Assembly: GCA_903831745.1 (NCBI GenBank)
Contig: CAIKYX010000085.1
Location: 1-44,801 of the forward strand
DNA: 44,801 bases
Reading direction: 5' to 3'
From: Oligoflexia bacterium
GTDB lineage: Bacteria; Bdellovibrionota; UBA1018; CAIMNF01
This document shows positions 18,485 to 28,117 of the stretch, in pieces. The notes beneath the pieces were generated by a model. That model had not been told where the DNA came from. It saw only the letters and a program-made list of their open reading frames with translations, and ran no database searches. Within the stretch, counting starts at the first letter, position 1. Each line of letters opens with the position of its first letter. A program made the position numbers and the translations under genes.

Positions 18485-20423
18485 CTACGAAAGTAAGACC
18501 CCGAGTTCTTCCCAGCGATTCATCTTCTGGTCGAGCAGGCTTTGGTTTGCCGTTTGTTCCTGAATCAACTCGTTGAGTTGAGCTGGATTGCTAGAAAAGT
18601 CTTCTTCCGAGAGTCTTTGATTGATGACTGCCTGTTTTTGATCAAGAACCTGAATCTCGGCTTCGATCTTCTTCAGTTCTTTTTCCCAATAGCGGCGTTG
18701 GTTGTTCGAGGGCTTCGAATTTCCATCACTCTCGTTGACTTCCTTTTCGCTCAGGGCGTTTTGGGTCACCGACTTCATGTTGCCTTGTTTCGGATTGCCC
18801 TGACTCGACTTCATTCGAAGTTTGGTCTCTTGGACTTTCTTCGAGAGGTATTCTTCATAGGTTAGGACGAGTGGTGTGATCCTCTGATCCTGAACCTCGA
18901 GTAATTGATCGACCAAGGGTGCAACAAAGTCGCGATCATGTGAAACCAGACACAGGGTTCCCGGATAATTCATCAGGGCCTGAAGCAGGACTTCTCGTGA
19001 ATCCGAATCAAGATGGTTGGTCGGCTCATCGAGTAGCAGGAAGTTATTTGGCAGAAGCAATAGTTTTGCGAGCGCCACGCGAGCTTTCTCGCCACCCGAC
19101 AGTACCTTGATTTTTTTGTTTACCGCGTCTCCTGAAAAAAGAAAGGCGCCGGCAACGCCGCGAATTTGTGAAATCGTCAGGGTGGGGTGCTGTCAATTCG
19201 AGTTCTTCAAAAATCGTGTGTTCAAGATCTAGGGTCTCGGCTTGCAATTGCGAGTAATAGCCAATTTGTACCTGGTGGCCGACTTTGATCGAGCCTTCTG
19301 AAAAGGGAAGTGACTGCGATAGTGCTTTAAGGAGGGTGGTTTTACCCGCACCGTTTACCCCGACAATGGCTACACGCGAACCGCGCTGCAGGATCCAGTC
19401 GAATTTTGAAAACACGGTTTTTTCGCCAAAACGCATTCCCGCATTCTTGATCGTGAGCACTTCTTTTCCGCTCGGGGTGCAGGGCGGAAACGAAAATTGG
19501 ACATGGCTCTGTGAGTCCGGCAGCTCGATCATTTCGGCTTCGATTTTTTCGAGCTGTTTTAACCGGCTTTGGGCTTGTCTGGCTTTGGTGGCCTTGGCAC
19601 CGAAGCGATCGACAAAAGCGCGGATTTCGGCGACGCGTGCCTGTTGCCCTGCGTACTGGGCTTCCATGACTTTCAGGCGTTCTTGTTTTTGAATCACATA
19701 GGAATCAAGGTTGCCTTTATATGGGTTGATCTTGCGCTGGTCGATTTCCCAGACGGCATCAACGAGTCGGTTTACGAACGTACGATCGTGACTGACGAGA
19801 ATGATCGAGCCGCGATAATTTTTTAGGAATTCTTCTAGCCAAAGTACCGACTCGAGGTCGAGGTGATTGGTGGGCTCATCGAGAATCAAAAGGTCGGGTT
19901 GCATGAGAAGAATGCGTGCCAGAGCCACTCGCATCAGCCAGCCACCGCTTAATTCTTCAAGCGAACGGGTAAAATCTTTCTTTTCGAAACCAATTCCTTC
20001 GAGGATTCGCTCGGCTCTCGAAGGCAGAGTGTGCTCATCCACCGCATCGAGTTCTTCGACAATCTGAGAATAGACATCGAGATTCTCTTCAGACGCATCG
20101 GAGGCGAGGGTGGCCTCCATGTCCTTCTTTGCCTGAATCAATTCTTCGCGTCTACCATCCAGGCGGATGGCCTCTTCGAAGATGGTACGGTTCTCGAATT
20201 TAGGAAGCTCCTGTGCCAAATGTCCGATCTTCAGGTGCTTGCGAAGGACGATGTCGCCCGTGTCCCAATGGTCTTCGCCCAGAATCATCTTAATCAGTGT
20301 ACTTTTTCCGGCGCCATTGGGGCCGATCAGTGCCACCTTGGTGTGTTCGCCCAAATGGACTTCACTGTTTTCGAAGAGCAATTTTGCTCCGAAGCTTTTG
20401 GTCAGGGAACGGATGTGAAGCAT
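18485..20423 (-). pseudogene. ABC-F ATPase (Uup/YheS-like) split by a single-base frameshift near 19184-19187
   Basis: ORF 19044..20576 has ABC domain 1 and the second Walker A (GVNGAGKTTLL); ORF 18485..19078 carries LLDEPTNHLDS. Shifting one base at GGGG restores [45 protein letters not shown]. Confidence 0.85.
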
Positions 20424-20498
20424 GGGGATGAGTGTATAGAACTCGGTTGGTTTTCGCCATTGCTTTCGTCGGGCATGCCCGCCAAAATGAAGAGGTCT

Positions 20499-20603
20499 AT
20501 GAAAGTACTGAAGATCGGCATCGGCTTTTTGCTTCTCGTCGGCGTAATCCTGATGGGGTACACCGTGTTCTGGCATGAGTTTCTGGGGAGCCGGACGAAT
20601 TGA
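20499..20603 (+). CDS. Possible small single-TM protein
   Basis: SD-like AAGAGG then MKVLKIGIGFLLLVGVILMGYTVFWHEFLGSRTN*. Confidence 0.25.
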   Translation: MKVLKIGIGFLLLVGVILMGYTVFWHEFLGSRTN

Positions 20604-22577
20604 TCAAGCCGCAGTCTTGCTTTCCGCATTTATCGGAAAGCGGATTTCAAAACAGGTGTTAGGAAGGTGTGAAAGAACCTTGATGCTGGCCTTGTGCTCG
20701 TCGAGGATGCCCTTGGTGATCGAGAGGCCAATTCCGGTACCTTCTCCGGTAATCTTGGTGGTAAAAAACGGGTCGAAGATCTTGGTCCTGATTTTTTCCG
20801 GTATGCCTAGGCCCGAATCGATGACCTGAAGGACCACTTCGCGCTCGTCAGTGAAGAGCTTGATTTTGACCCATTTTTCATCGCGCTTTTTTACTGCATC
20901 AATCGCATTATTGATCAGATTCACCAAAACCTGCTCGATCTCGACTTCGTCGCAATGGATCTTCGCATCGGATTGGCATTCGAAATGAACCGAGGTGTGA
21001 TGCCGTTTGGATTTTGCTTCAGTGAGAATCAGTACTTCGTTTACGATGTTTTGAACCGGAAGCAACTGACGCTGAGTGGAATCTCCAGAGCGCGAGAACT
21101 TTCTTAGTCCTGTGACAATTTTCGAGATCCTATCTGAAGATTTTTCGATGCTCTCGATTTTTGAAGTCAGCTTTTCGGGTTGGTCAATGTATTTTTTAAG
21201 TAAGCCGACCGATCCTGAGATGATCGCGAGTGGATTGTTGATCTCGTGGGCGATCCCCGCTGCCATTTCTCCGAGGCTGGCGAGTTTCGAAGTCTGAACG
21301 ATCTGCATGTCGCGCTGTTTTTTCTCGGTTAAATCATTCCAAAGAACCAGGAGTGCCTTTTCGTCATTCCAGTCGATAGGTGAAAGCGTGACTTCTGCCG
21401 GAAACTCCGTGCCGTCAAATTTCTTGTGAGTCCATTCGAATTGGTGTTTTCCGTGCTTTTGCGCAAGCGCGTCCATTTCGACGGCCTTTTCGCCGGACGT
21501 TCTGCCATCCGGTTGAATTTCCGGAGAGAAAACTGCAGGGTGTTTCGATAAGACAGAATTTTTATCAGGCGCTCCGAGAATTCGAATGGCAGCAAGATTG
21601 CAATCCAGGATGCCGTCCTTGCCAAAGACTAAAATCGGGTTGGGCGTCGATTCGAACATGGTAGAAAAACGAGCCGCCGCTTTCATGGCCTCAGTGCGAT
21701 GGGCTTCTTCTTCATGAATGAGTCTCAGTTCATCCGTAATGTCTTCTACCATTCCGGTAATTTTAGCCTCGCCATTTTCATGGTTTTTTAATCGATGTGC
21801 AGTCACTCTGACCCAGACGATTCTTCCTGATTTATGAAAATAGCGTTTTTGATGGCGGGTAATTCCTTCAGATGGATTCATTGCCTTGACCGCTGCAGTT
21901 TTAGAGTGCTTGATATCGTCTGGGTGGGTAATTTCTGGCATCGTGAGTTTCATTAGTTCTTCACGGGAATATCCCAGCATCTTTGAAAGTGCCGGATTGA
22001 AATTTGCAAAATGAAACGACGTGTTCAGTTCGCACAAGCCAACCGGAACATTCTCAAAGACTTCGCGGTACGCCGTCTCTTTTTCTTTCGCGATGGCTAA
22101 AGCGAGTTCAAGCTTTTTTTCCGATTCTAGCATTTTTGCTTCCGAGCTCTTTCTTGCCAACTCATAAAGGGTGACCATAAAGGCGCTGAAGAAAGTCGAG
22201 CTAATGGCCTGAAAGCAAAGTACGGCTTGCTTCTGATGAATAAAAAATACGCCCAGGCAAAGCAATGAACCATAGATTGCGGAAAAAATCGCTCCGCGTT
22301 TTCCAAAAATAAAACCATTGATGACCGGAAATAGCGGAAGGTACACAATGTGCTCTGGACTGAGGCTGCCTGCCGCAACCACACCCCAAGAAAAACAGAA
22401 GAGCTGGACGAAAGAGGTAAACGCCAGTGACCTCTCTAGGTTTTTTGAGCGGGAGTAAATGCCGTAATTCAAAAGCGTCGCGAAAATCATGGCAAGACTC
22501 GACGGCAAGGATTCGTTGGTTTTGCCGCAAATGAGATAGTAAGAGAGTTCACAAAGTAGGAGCTGCCAGAAAGACAA
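20604..22577 (-). CDS. Membrane PAS-domain sensor histidine kinase
   Basis: GEMAAGIAHEINNPLAIISG H-box; VLVNLINNAIDAV N-box; DSGLGIPEKIRTKIFDPFFTTK; PAS and PAC motifs; N-terminal TM segments. Confidence 0.95.
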   Translation of the reverse strand: MSFWQLLLCELSYYLICGKTNESLPSSLAMIFATLLNYGIYSRSKNLERSLAFTSFVQLFCFSWGVVAAGSLSPEHIVYLPLFPVINGFIFGKRGAIFSAIYGSLLCLGVFFIHQKQAVLCFQAISSTFFSAFMVTLYELARKSSEAKMLESEKKLELALAIAKEKETAYREVFENVPVGLCELNTSFHFANFNPALSKMLGYSREELMKLTMPEITHPDDIKHSKTAAVKAMNPSEGITRHQKRYFHKSGRIVWVRVTAHRLKNHENGEAKITGMVEDITDELRLIHEEEAHRTEAMKAAARFSTMFESTPNPILVFGKDGILDCNLAAIRILGAPDKNSVLSKHPAVFSPEIQPDGRTSGEKAVEMDALAQKHGKHQFEWTHKKFDGTEFPAEVTLSPIDWNDEKALLVLWNDLTEKKQRDMQIVQTSKLASLGEMAAGIAHEINNPLAIISGSVGLLKKYIDQPEKLTSKIESIEKSSDRISKIVTGLRKFSRSGDSTQRQLLPVQNIVNEVLILTEAKSKRHHTSVHFECQSDAKIHCDEVEIEQVLVNLINNAIDAVKKRDEKWVKIKLFTDEREVVLQVIDSGLGIPEKIRTKIFDPFFTTKITGEGTGIGLSITKGILDEHKASIKVLSHLPNTCFEIRFPINAESKTAA

Positions 22578-22688
22578 TCGTCGCTGCTTGAAAGAGTCTG
22601 AGGCGAACGTCGTGGATGTTTTTCTGAAGCGCGAGCATACCGACTTATCGGCAGAATTTTGATGGTACTTGAGTGGAATTATTGCAAA

Positions 22689-23759
22689 TTAGTGAGCAAT
22701 TCCGTAGTAGTTATACTGGTCGCTCTCTAAGGTAGTGCGGTCCATATTATCAATTTCTGATTGCTTGATGATGATTTCAGAAATAGTGCCGGTAAAGGCA
22801 CCGCCACCTCCTGGAATATCCCCGACATACAGTCCTAGGCCGCTAAAAGCTGCTGGAATATTCGGAGTCCAATCTCCATCAGGTACTGAAGTGTCCTGAG
22901 CAGTGCCATTTACCCAAGTACTACTGCCACTGAGTACGGATCCGCCAGCGAAATCATAGGTGATCGCGGCAGTTTCGTTTCCTGTCACACCACCCATCAA
23001 GAAAGGGTAAAAGGGGCTATTGATCAAGCTTGTTCCGATGACGCCGAGTCCAATGAACGAAACCGGGTCATTTTGGTCGGTTCCCCATCCCACAGCGTTC
23101 GACCAAGTGAAACCACCGGTAACCGTCATGACTGAGTTGATCGCGAAAGGAGCGTCTCCCGTTGTAATTTGAGCTCCCATGTTGTTCAAGGATTGATTAA
23201 GGAACTTGATCGCTGGTAATCCATTGCTTGAGGTAACGAGCGTTCCCGCGTCTACGATCACCGGGCGACTTCCCGGGGCGGATTGAACCAAATCTGCGCT
23301 GTTTGAGCTTTGATCCAGCCATCTCGAGACTGTGCAAGTATTGGCGCCGCAAAATGTAGTAAGCGTGTCGGTATCGAGATTGCCGTAGGCATCAAAACCG
23401 ATTCCTAATGTTTGACTGTCACTCGAGCGGACCACGACTATGGCGCCATCGAAATAGTCGGCGCTCAATTTTCTAAGGCTATAAGCTACAGCTGGGGCTG
23501 CGATCGAGTCGATAATGGTGGCAACCGGCGTCGGGCTCGGTGTTGCTGTAGGAGTAGGAGTAGGCGTAGGTGTCGGAGTCGGTGTGGGTGTTGCAGTAGG
23601 AGCCGGAGTTGCGGTTGGAGTTGCATCCGAAGTAGTCGCGGTGACTGAAGCAGCGGGACTGCCGCTGATTTTCAGCGAGCACGCAGATGAAGTCATCAGC
23701 ACCAGCAAAGATGCGATTAAGTACGTTATGTTTTTTGGCGCTCGAAGAGATTCATTCAT
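22689..23759 (-). CDS. LamG-like lipoprotein with TP-repeat linker
   Basis: Lipobox LMTSSAC; (TP)n linker; FNNP-type LamG/ConA-like C-domain inferred. Confidence 0.7.
   Translation of the reverse strand: MNESLRAPKNITYLIASLLVLMTSSACSLKISGSPAASVTATTSDATPTATPAPTATPTPTPTPTPTPTPTATPSPTPVATIIDSIAAPAVAYSLRKLSADYFDGAIVVVRSSDSQTLGIGFDAYGNLDTDTLTTFCGANTCTVSRWLDQSSNSADLVQSAPGSRPVIVDAGTLVTSSNGLPAIKFLNQSLNNMGAQITTGDAPFAINSVMTVTGGFTWSNAVGWGTDQNDPVSFIGLGVIGTSLINSPFYPFLMGGVTGNETAAITYDFAGGSVLSGSSTWVNGTAQDTSVPDGDWTPNIPAAFSGLGLYVGDIPGGGGAFTGTISEIIIKQSEIDNMDRTTLESDQYNYYGIAH
23524..23632 (-). repeat. Low-complexity TP/ATP-encoding repeat inside the lipoprotein
   Basis: TPAPTATPTPTPTPTPTPTPTATPSPTP. Confidence 0.85.
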
Positions 23760-23845
23760 CTCCTTTAATTATAAGCGCTAAAGAATTGCCTACAAGTGTG
23801 TCTGAAATGACCCGATTTTACACCTTATCTTCGAACTGAGAGCGC

Positions 23846-24703
23846 TTACGTGCCTGCTTCACAATCATAGAGGGTGGTGGCGGCGGCCCCGTTCTTCGTC
23901 GAATAAATTGCCATTTTACCTGCTTGCCCGGCTTGAACGCTGGCGTCTACAATGACTTGGGCGCTGCCGGTGTCATCATCTCCCGAAAAAGTTCCTGTAG
24001 CATCGAAGACCGACATCACGCTGTTTAAACGGTGCGAGTCTGAAGCATACCGTCCTTTAAAATTTCCATTTTGACCAGTGAGATAAAATACTCCCGCATC
24101 AGCAAAAGATACATTCAACGCAAGAACCATTTCGTACGGAGTCAATGAAACCAGAGTGAAGGGCGACCAAAACTTTTGGCGACCATCAGCAGCAGTACTT
24201 TCGGCGACATTGAGTGTGCACTTTCTGCCTTCCGCGGTAGATTTTACGACTGAAGGTGCCGGAAGAAATCCTGTGGTACGAACTGATTTTCCGCCGGTGC
24301 AGGCATACCAGGAGTTGACTTCATTTTGATCGGTGCGGGTGCCCACTCGAATTGAGCCTGGTTTTCCTTCATACAAGCTCTTTGCGATCATGACGATTGC
24401 TTTACTGATAGTGATGCCGCCAAAGCTTCCTGATACCTGACGGGATACGGCTTCGTCAGCGCCCGCAAATTGCCACGAATCAGTCTGGGTGCTTCTTCCG
24501 TCGGGGTTATAGATCAATTCAAAATTCAATCCTTGTTCAGTGGTAATCCACGCGGTGGTTCCAGTCAGAAGCGTAAGTGTGACTAATTTTGCAGGCGTGC
24601 CGCCATCTTCTTTTCCGCCTGGACTAAACGGACAGTTCCATTGAGTAGCCGCAGATGCAGTCATCGATACCAGTAAGAATGAAAGGGGTAATAATTTTTT
24701 CAT
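23846..24703 (-). CDS. Exported hypothetical protein
   Basis: MKKLLPLSFLLVSMTASAATQW signal peptide inside ORF 23846..24781. Confidence 0.75.
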   Translation of the reverse strand: MKKLLPLSFLLVSMTASAATQWNCPFSPGGKEDGGTPAKLVTLTLLTGTTAWITTEQGLNFELIYNPDGRSTQTDSWQFAGADEAVSRQVSGSFGGITISKAIVMIAKSLYEGKPGSIRVGTRTDQNEVNSWYACTGGKSVRTTGFLPAPSVVKSTAEGRKCTLNVAESTAADGRQKFWSPFTLVSLTPYEMVLALNVSFADAGVFYLTGQNGNFKGRYASDSHRLNSVMSVFDATGTFSGDDDTGSAQVIVDASVQAGQAGKMAIYSTKNGAAATTLYDCEAGT

Positions 24704-24833
24704 AAGATCTCCAAGGGCCCATCGGCGATTTTGATTCGTATTCAATTTCTGGCCGCAGCTTAATGGAGTCTCTGCAAACATTCTATTTGTTTTTTGAAAA
24801 ATCGTTATGAAGTCTGACGGAATAAGTACTTCT

Positions 24834-26279
24834 TCAAAGGAGAAGCGTTGATTTGAGTTCTACTGCCAATTCCAATGCGTCAAGCGTCTGATCCACCTTG
24901 GCTTCGTCCCACGCGGTCGGCCACCCGTGTGCATCTTTTCCGAAGAGTCCATCCAAGGTATTCTCTTCAGAGGCGATGTTCCGTGAAGGTAGGTTTGAAT
25001 GATGAATGCCCAGTTTGATCGGCAAAGGGTGATTTTTAAAATACCAGAGTATACCGACAGTCGATGCCGCCGCAGCCAGTTTGAGGTAGGTAATGATGAT
25101 TGGCGGGGGGCCGTAGATCGAAAGGCGTTTCATCTTTAATCCGATTTTTTCGGCTGCGATCATTTGATCGTAGATGACAGTCGAGCCACTCATTTGTGTT
25201 TTGGCTGCAATCTTCATGTGTTGCCAGATTTCAGGATCAACACTTCGAAAAAAAGAAATCATGAACTCGTTATTATCGGAATTTGCATTCAAGAGGTCGA
25301 GCTTCTTGGCTTTGAGAACATCGCTGATTTCGGACGTGGCGATTTCGACTATCGATGGAAAATAAACCGTATAGCTGAAACGATCGTCGAATTCGAGAAG
25401 AATGGCATAAAGGTCTTCTCGAACCCAAGGAACTTGCCCTAATCCCGGGGTTTTGGTGATGACCAGGCGGAGCGCCTTTGCGACAGAGGCCCGAGGAACC
25501 ATTCTCAGTAGGCCTCGCTTACGTTCTTCTCTAAGATTCGCCATGAGTTTCCAGCGCGCTGTTTTTGGAAATCGTTTTAAAAATTCCTTAACTTCCTTAG
25601 CTGTGGGATCAAGCTTCAATATTTGCCGATCAAAACTTGCGTCGTCGGTAATTCCCAAAAACTCTTTCATGAGATTTTTTTGAGAAAGAAGTTGTAAGGC
25701 ATCCGCTGCCCGTTTTCCTCGCTGTTGATACTTCTCTTTTTCAGTTCTTGATAAACCTGAAGGAGGAGTGATGCCATTGGTCTGGTATTTAAGCATCATC
25801 GACTGAACCGATTCGTATTCATCGATATTGAACGTCAGTATTTTCAGATTATTTTCTAAATCGAGCTCGAGGTCGAGATTGCCTGCGAATGTTTCGAGAA
25901 GATCGAGCTCTTGAAGCGCAATATTGTAAGCCAATTTTACATCATAAAAGAGCGGGCGATAGTTTTTATAAACATCATAAGTGCGGTCCATGTCGAGCAT
26001 TGACTGCAGTTCGAGTGTCCAAAGTGAGCGCTTGGCTTCTTCTCCCGACTTTCCGTTTTTCGCAACGTTTCGCCAGTATTTGATGTCCTTTTGTAGCTGG
26101 TTGATTTCGTGGTTAGATTTTTTTTCCTCATTCAGCTGGATATACCGTGCCTGTGCGTTCAGAACGGCTTGATCGCACTGAGGCTCAATGGACGATAATG
26201 GGGTTGAGCCCAATGCAGGAGGGGTTGCAGTGAAGAGAGTAAGCGTTAGAATCCAGACAATTTGGATAAGGTTTTTCAT
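24834..26279 (-). CDS. Exported hypothetical protein
   Basis: MKNLIQIVWILTLTLFTATPPALG signal peptide; ~481 aa helical protein with a C-terminal hydrophobic segment. Confidence 0.75.
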   Translation of the reverse strand: MKNLIQIVWILTLTLFTATPPALGSTPLSSIEPQCDQAVLNAQARYIQLNEEKKSNHEINQLQKDIKYWRNVAKNGKSGEEAKRSLWTLELQSMLDMDRTYDVYKNYRPLFYDVKLAYNIALQELDLLETFAGNLDLELDLENNLKILTFNIDEYESVQSMMLKYQTNGITPPSGLSRTEKEKYQQRGKRAADALQLLSQKNLMKEFLGITDDASFDRQILKLDPTAKEVKEFLKRFPKTARWKLMANLREERKRGLLRMVPRASVAKALRLVITKTPGLGQVPWVREDLYAILLEFDDRFSYTVYFPSIVEIATSEISDVLKAKKLDLLNANSDNNEFMISFFRSVDPEIWQHMKIAAKTQMSGSTVIYDQMIAAEKIGLKMKRLSIYGPPPIIITYLKLAAAASTVGILWYFKNHPLPIKLGIHHSNLPSRNIASEENTLDGLFGKDAHGWPTAWDEAKVDQTLDALELAVELKSTLLL

Positions 26280-26376
26280 GTCAAACTTCGGCTTCCTTAT
26301 ACACTGCAAGGAATCAATCTACCTAAACCATTGTCGGGTTTGCAAAATCAGATTGAACAGGTGATAGTCTAAGAGC

Positions 26377-27375
26377 ATGAGTGCTCATCCTTCCAAATTT
26401 TTAAATCAGAACTGCTTAAATATTATTCAGGCTCCAGTTGCTTTGGGGCAGGGACTAGAGGGGGTGGACGAAGCGCCCGAGATTCTTCTTAAGAACGGCT
26501 TGATTGCCCAGGTCGAGGCACTGGGCTGGAAGGTGGGTAAAGTGCTTGAAGTCGATGTGCACGACTTAAGGTGGGATTCGCCGCAAGGAGATATTCCTGC
26601 CCACCAACATGGACTGAATATCAAATTTCCGAAGGAGCTGGGTGAGGCCTGTCGAGATCTCGCTGTCTTTACGAAAGCGTCCAATCTCGAAAATTCATTT
26701 ACTCTGACTCTCGGCGGAGATCATAGTGTCGCTATCGGATCAATCGGAGGCGCCTTGCTCGCGAGGCCCGAGCTAGGAGTCATTTGGGTCGATGCTCATG
26801 GCGATTTTAACACTCCCGAGACTTCACCGAGCGGAAACATTCACGGTATGCCTCTTTCATTTCTTTCGGGTTTCATGAAACGTTATTCGATTCCAAGTTT
26901 TGATTGGCTTAAGAATTTTCTCTCGCCCGAGCAATTGGTATTGGTAGGAATTCGCTCGATCGATCCTGAAGAGAGAAGTTTGATGAAATCATGGGGAGTA
27001 AATGTTTTTTCAATGACCGAGATCGATCGCTATGGAATCGGCGAAGTCATGGAGCAGGCCAAAAAGATCCTTTTCAAGAACGGCGAGCGCCCTTTGCACC
27101 TCAGTTACGATATTGATGCGATTGATCCCCATTTTGCCCCGAGTACCGGCACCAAGGTACGGGGAGGGTTGAACTACCGTGAAGCTCACTATATCGCTGA
27201 GTTTTGTGCTACTTCCGGCGCACTGGTGGGTATGGATCTAGTCGAGATCAATCCGCGACTGGGTTATGTCGATCCGGCCGTGTTGAATGACAAGCGCTCA
27301 AGCTCTGAACAGAATGTAACCGTAGAAATCGGACTCGAGTTGATTGCGTCGGCTTTGGGTAAGCGAATTTATTAA
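26377..27375 (+). CDS. rocF: Arginase
   Basis: GGDHSVAIGSIGG, VIWVDAHGDFNTPETSPSGNIHGMPLSFL, SYDIDAIDPHFAPSTGTKVRGGL. Confidence 0.95.
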   Translation: MSAHPSKFLNQNCLNIIQAPVALGQGLEGVDEAPEILLKNGLIAQVEALGWKVGKVLEVDVHDLRWDSPQGDIPAHQHGLNIKFPKELGEACRDLAVFTKASNLENSFTLTLGGDHSVAIGSIGGALLARPELGVIWVDAHGDFNTPETSPSGNIHGMPLSFLSGFMKRYSIPSFDWLKNFLSPEQLVLVGIRSIDPEERSLMKSWGVNVFSMTEIDRYGIGEVMEQAKKILFKNGERPLHLSYDIDAIDPHFAPSTGTKVRGGLNYREAHYIAEFCATSGALVGMDLVEINPRLGYVDPAVLNDKRSSSEQNVTVEIGLELIASALGKRIY

Positions 27376-27376
27376 G

Positions 27377-27394
27377 AGTATAAGGTTGCCACAA
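27377..27394 (+). repeat. Short dispersed repeat copy 1 (AGTATAAGGTTGCCACAA)
   Basis: 17/18 match to 28977-28994. Confidence 0.5.
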
Positions 27395-27430
27395 AGTGGC
27401 TTTGCACCAGGACAAGGCACCTGAAATGGC

Positions 27431-28006
27431 CTAGTAAATATCAGAATCCAGTTGCGACGGGTTCGATTTCGGTTCAAACAACGACTTCTGCTGCCAAGGT
27501 TTTTCGCCCGTCTTTGCATGAATGTAAATATAGGCAGATGCCATCGCGTCTGACATCGCCTCGTGATGGTTCAATTCGATTCCCAAGTGGTCACTGACAC
27601 TTTTTAGATTGGCAGGATAAATTCTCAGATCATTCTTGCTGATCTTTACGGTGCATTCGCGACGGATGGGCTTGAGTTCGATTCCATAATGAAGGGCAGT
27701 GTTGGTGAGTACCCGAAAATCAAAACCGATATTATGGGCCACGAGTTTACTTGATTGATCAAACCATTTCTCGAGTTTTGATTTCCAGATCTCGCCGAAG
27801 GTGGGTGCGTCCTTAACGTCATTCCAGGTCAGGCCATGGATATGGGTAAACGCAAAGAACTGGGTGGGAGGGCGGATCATAAAACATTCCGTGTGAATGA
27901 TTTTGTATTCGTCGAGAACGACCAAGCCGAGCGCGCAAGCACTGGTGCTGGCTACATTGGCGGTTTCGAAATCGATGACGAGTGTAAATGCTTTGGGCTT
28001 AGGCAT
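27431..28006 (-). CDS. DEDDh 3'-5' exonuclease, DnaQ-like
   Basis: LVIDFETAN, LVAHNIGFDFRVL, HEAMSDAMASAYIYI. Confidence 0.88.
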   Translation of the reverse strand: MPKPKAFTLVIDFETANVASTSACALGLVVLDEYKIIHTECFMIRPPTQFFAFTHIHGLTWNDVKDAPTFGEIWKSKLEKWFDQSSKLVAHNIGFDFRVLTNTALHYGIELKPIRRECTVKISKNDLRIYPANLKSVSDHLGIELNHHEAMSDAMASAYIYIHAKTGEKPWQQKSLFEPKSNPSQLDSDIY

Positions 28007-28084
28007 GATGATGACCAAGAGCATAACTCCTCGGTTTAGGGCTTGGCGAGAAGATTAAAAAAAAAGTGATGATTTTCATTGACC

Positions 28085-28099
28085 GTTCGGTAAGTGTTC
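28085..28099 (+). promoter_or_regulatory. Candidate LexA operator GTTC-N7-GTTC
   Basis: GTTCGGTAAGTGTTC, 18 bp upstream of the lexA ATG; the wider sequence is a direct repeat GTTCGGTA/GTTCGGTA. Confidence 0.6.
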
Positions 28100-28117
28100 G
28101 GTAGTCTGTTTTTAGAG

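Noticed and set aside
19100-19200. Programmed frameshifting in the ABC-F gene
   Set aside because: No canonical slippery heptamer with downstream structure, and ABC-F proteins are not known to need frameshifting. Sequencing error or mutation is simpler.
23412-23781. Plus-strand ORFs with VGVGVG and RSRSRR repeats
   Set aside because: Antisense translation of the TP-repeat linker in the lipoprotein; low-complexity artefact.
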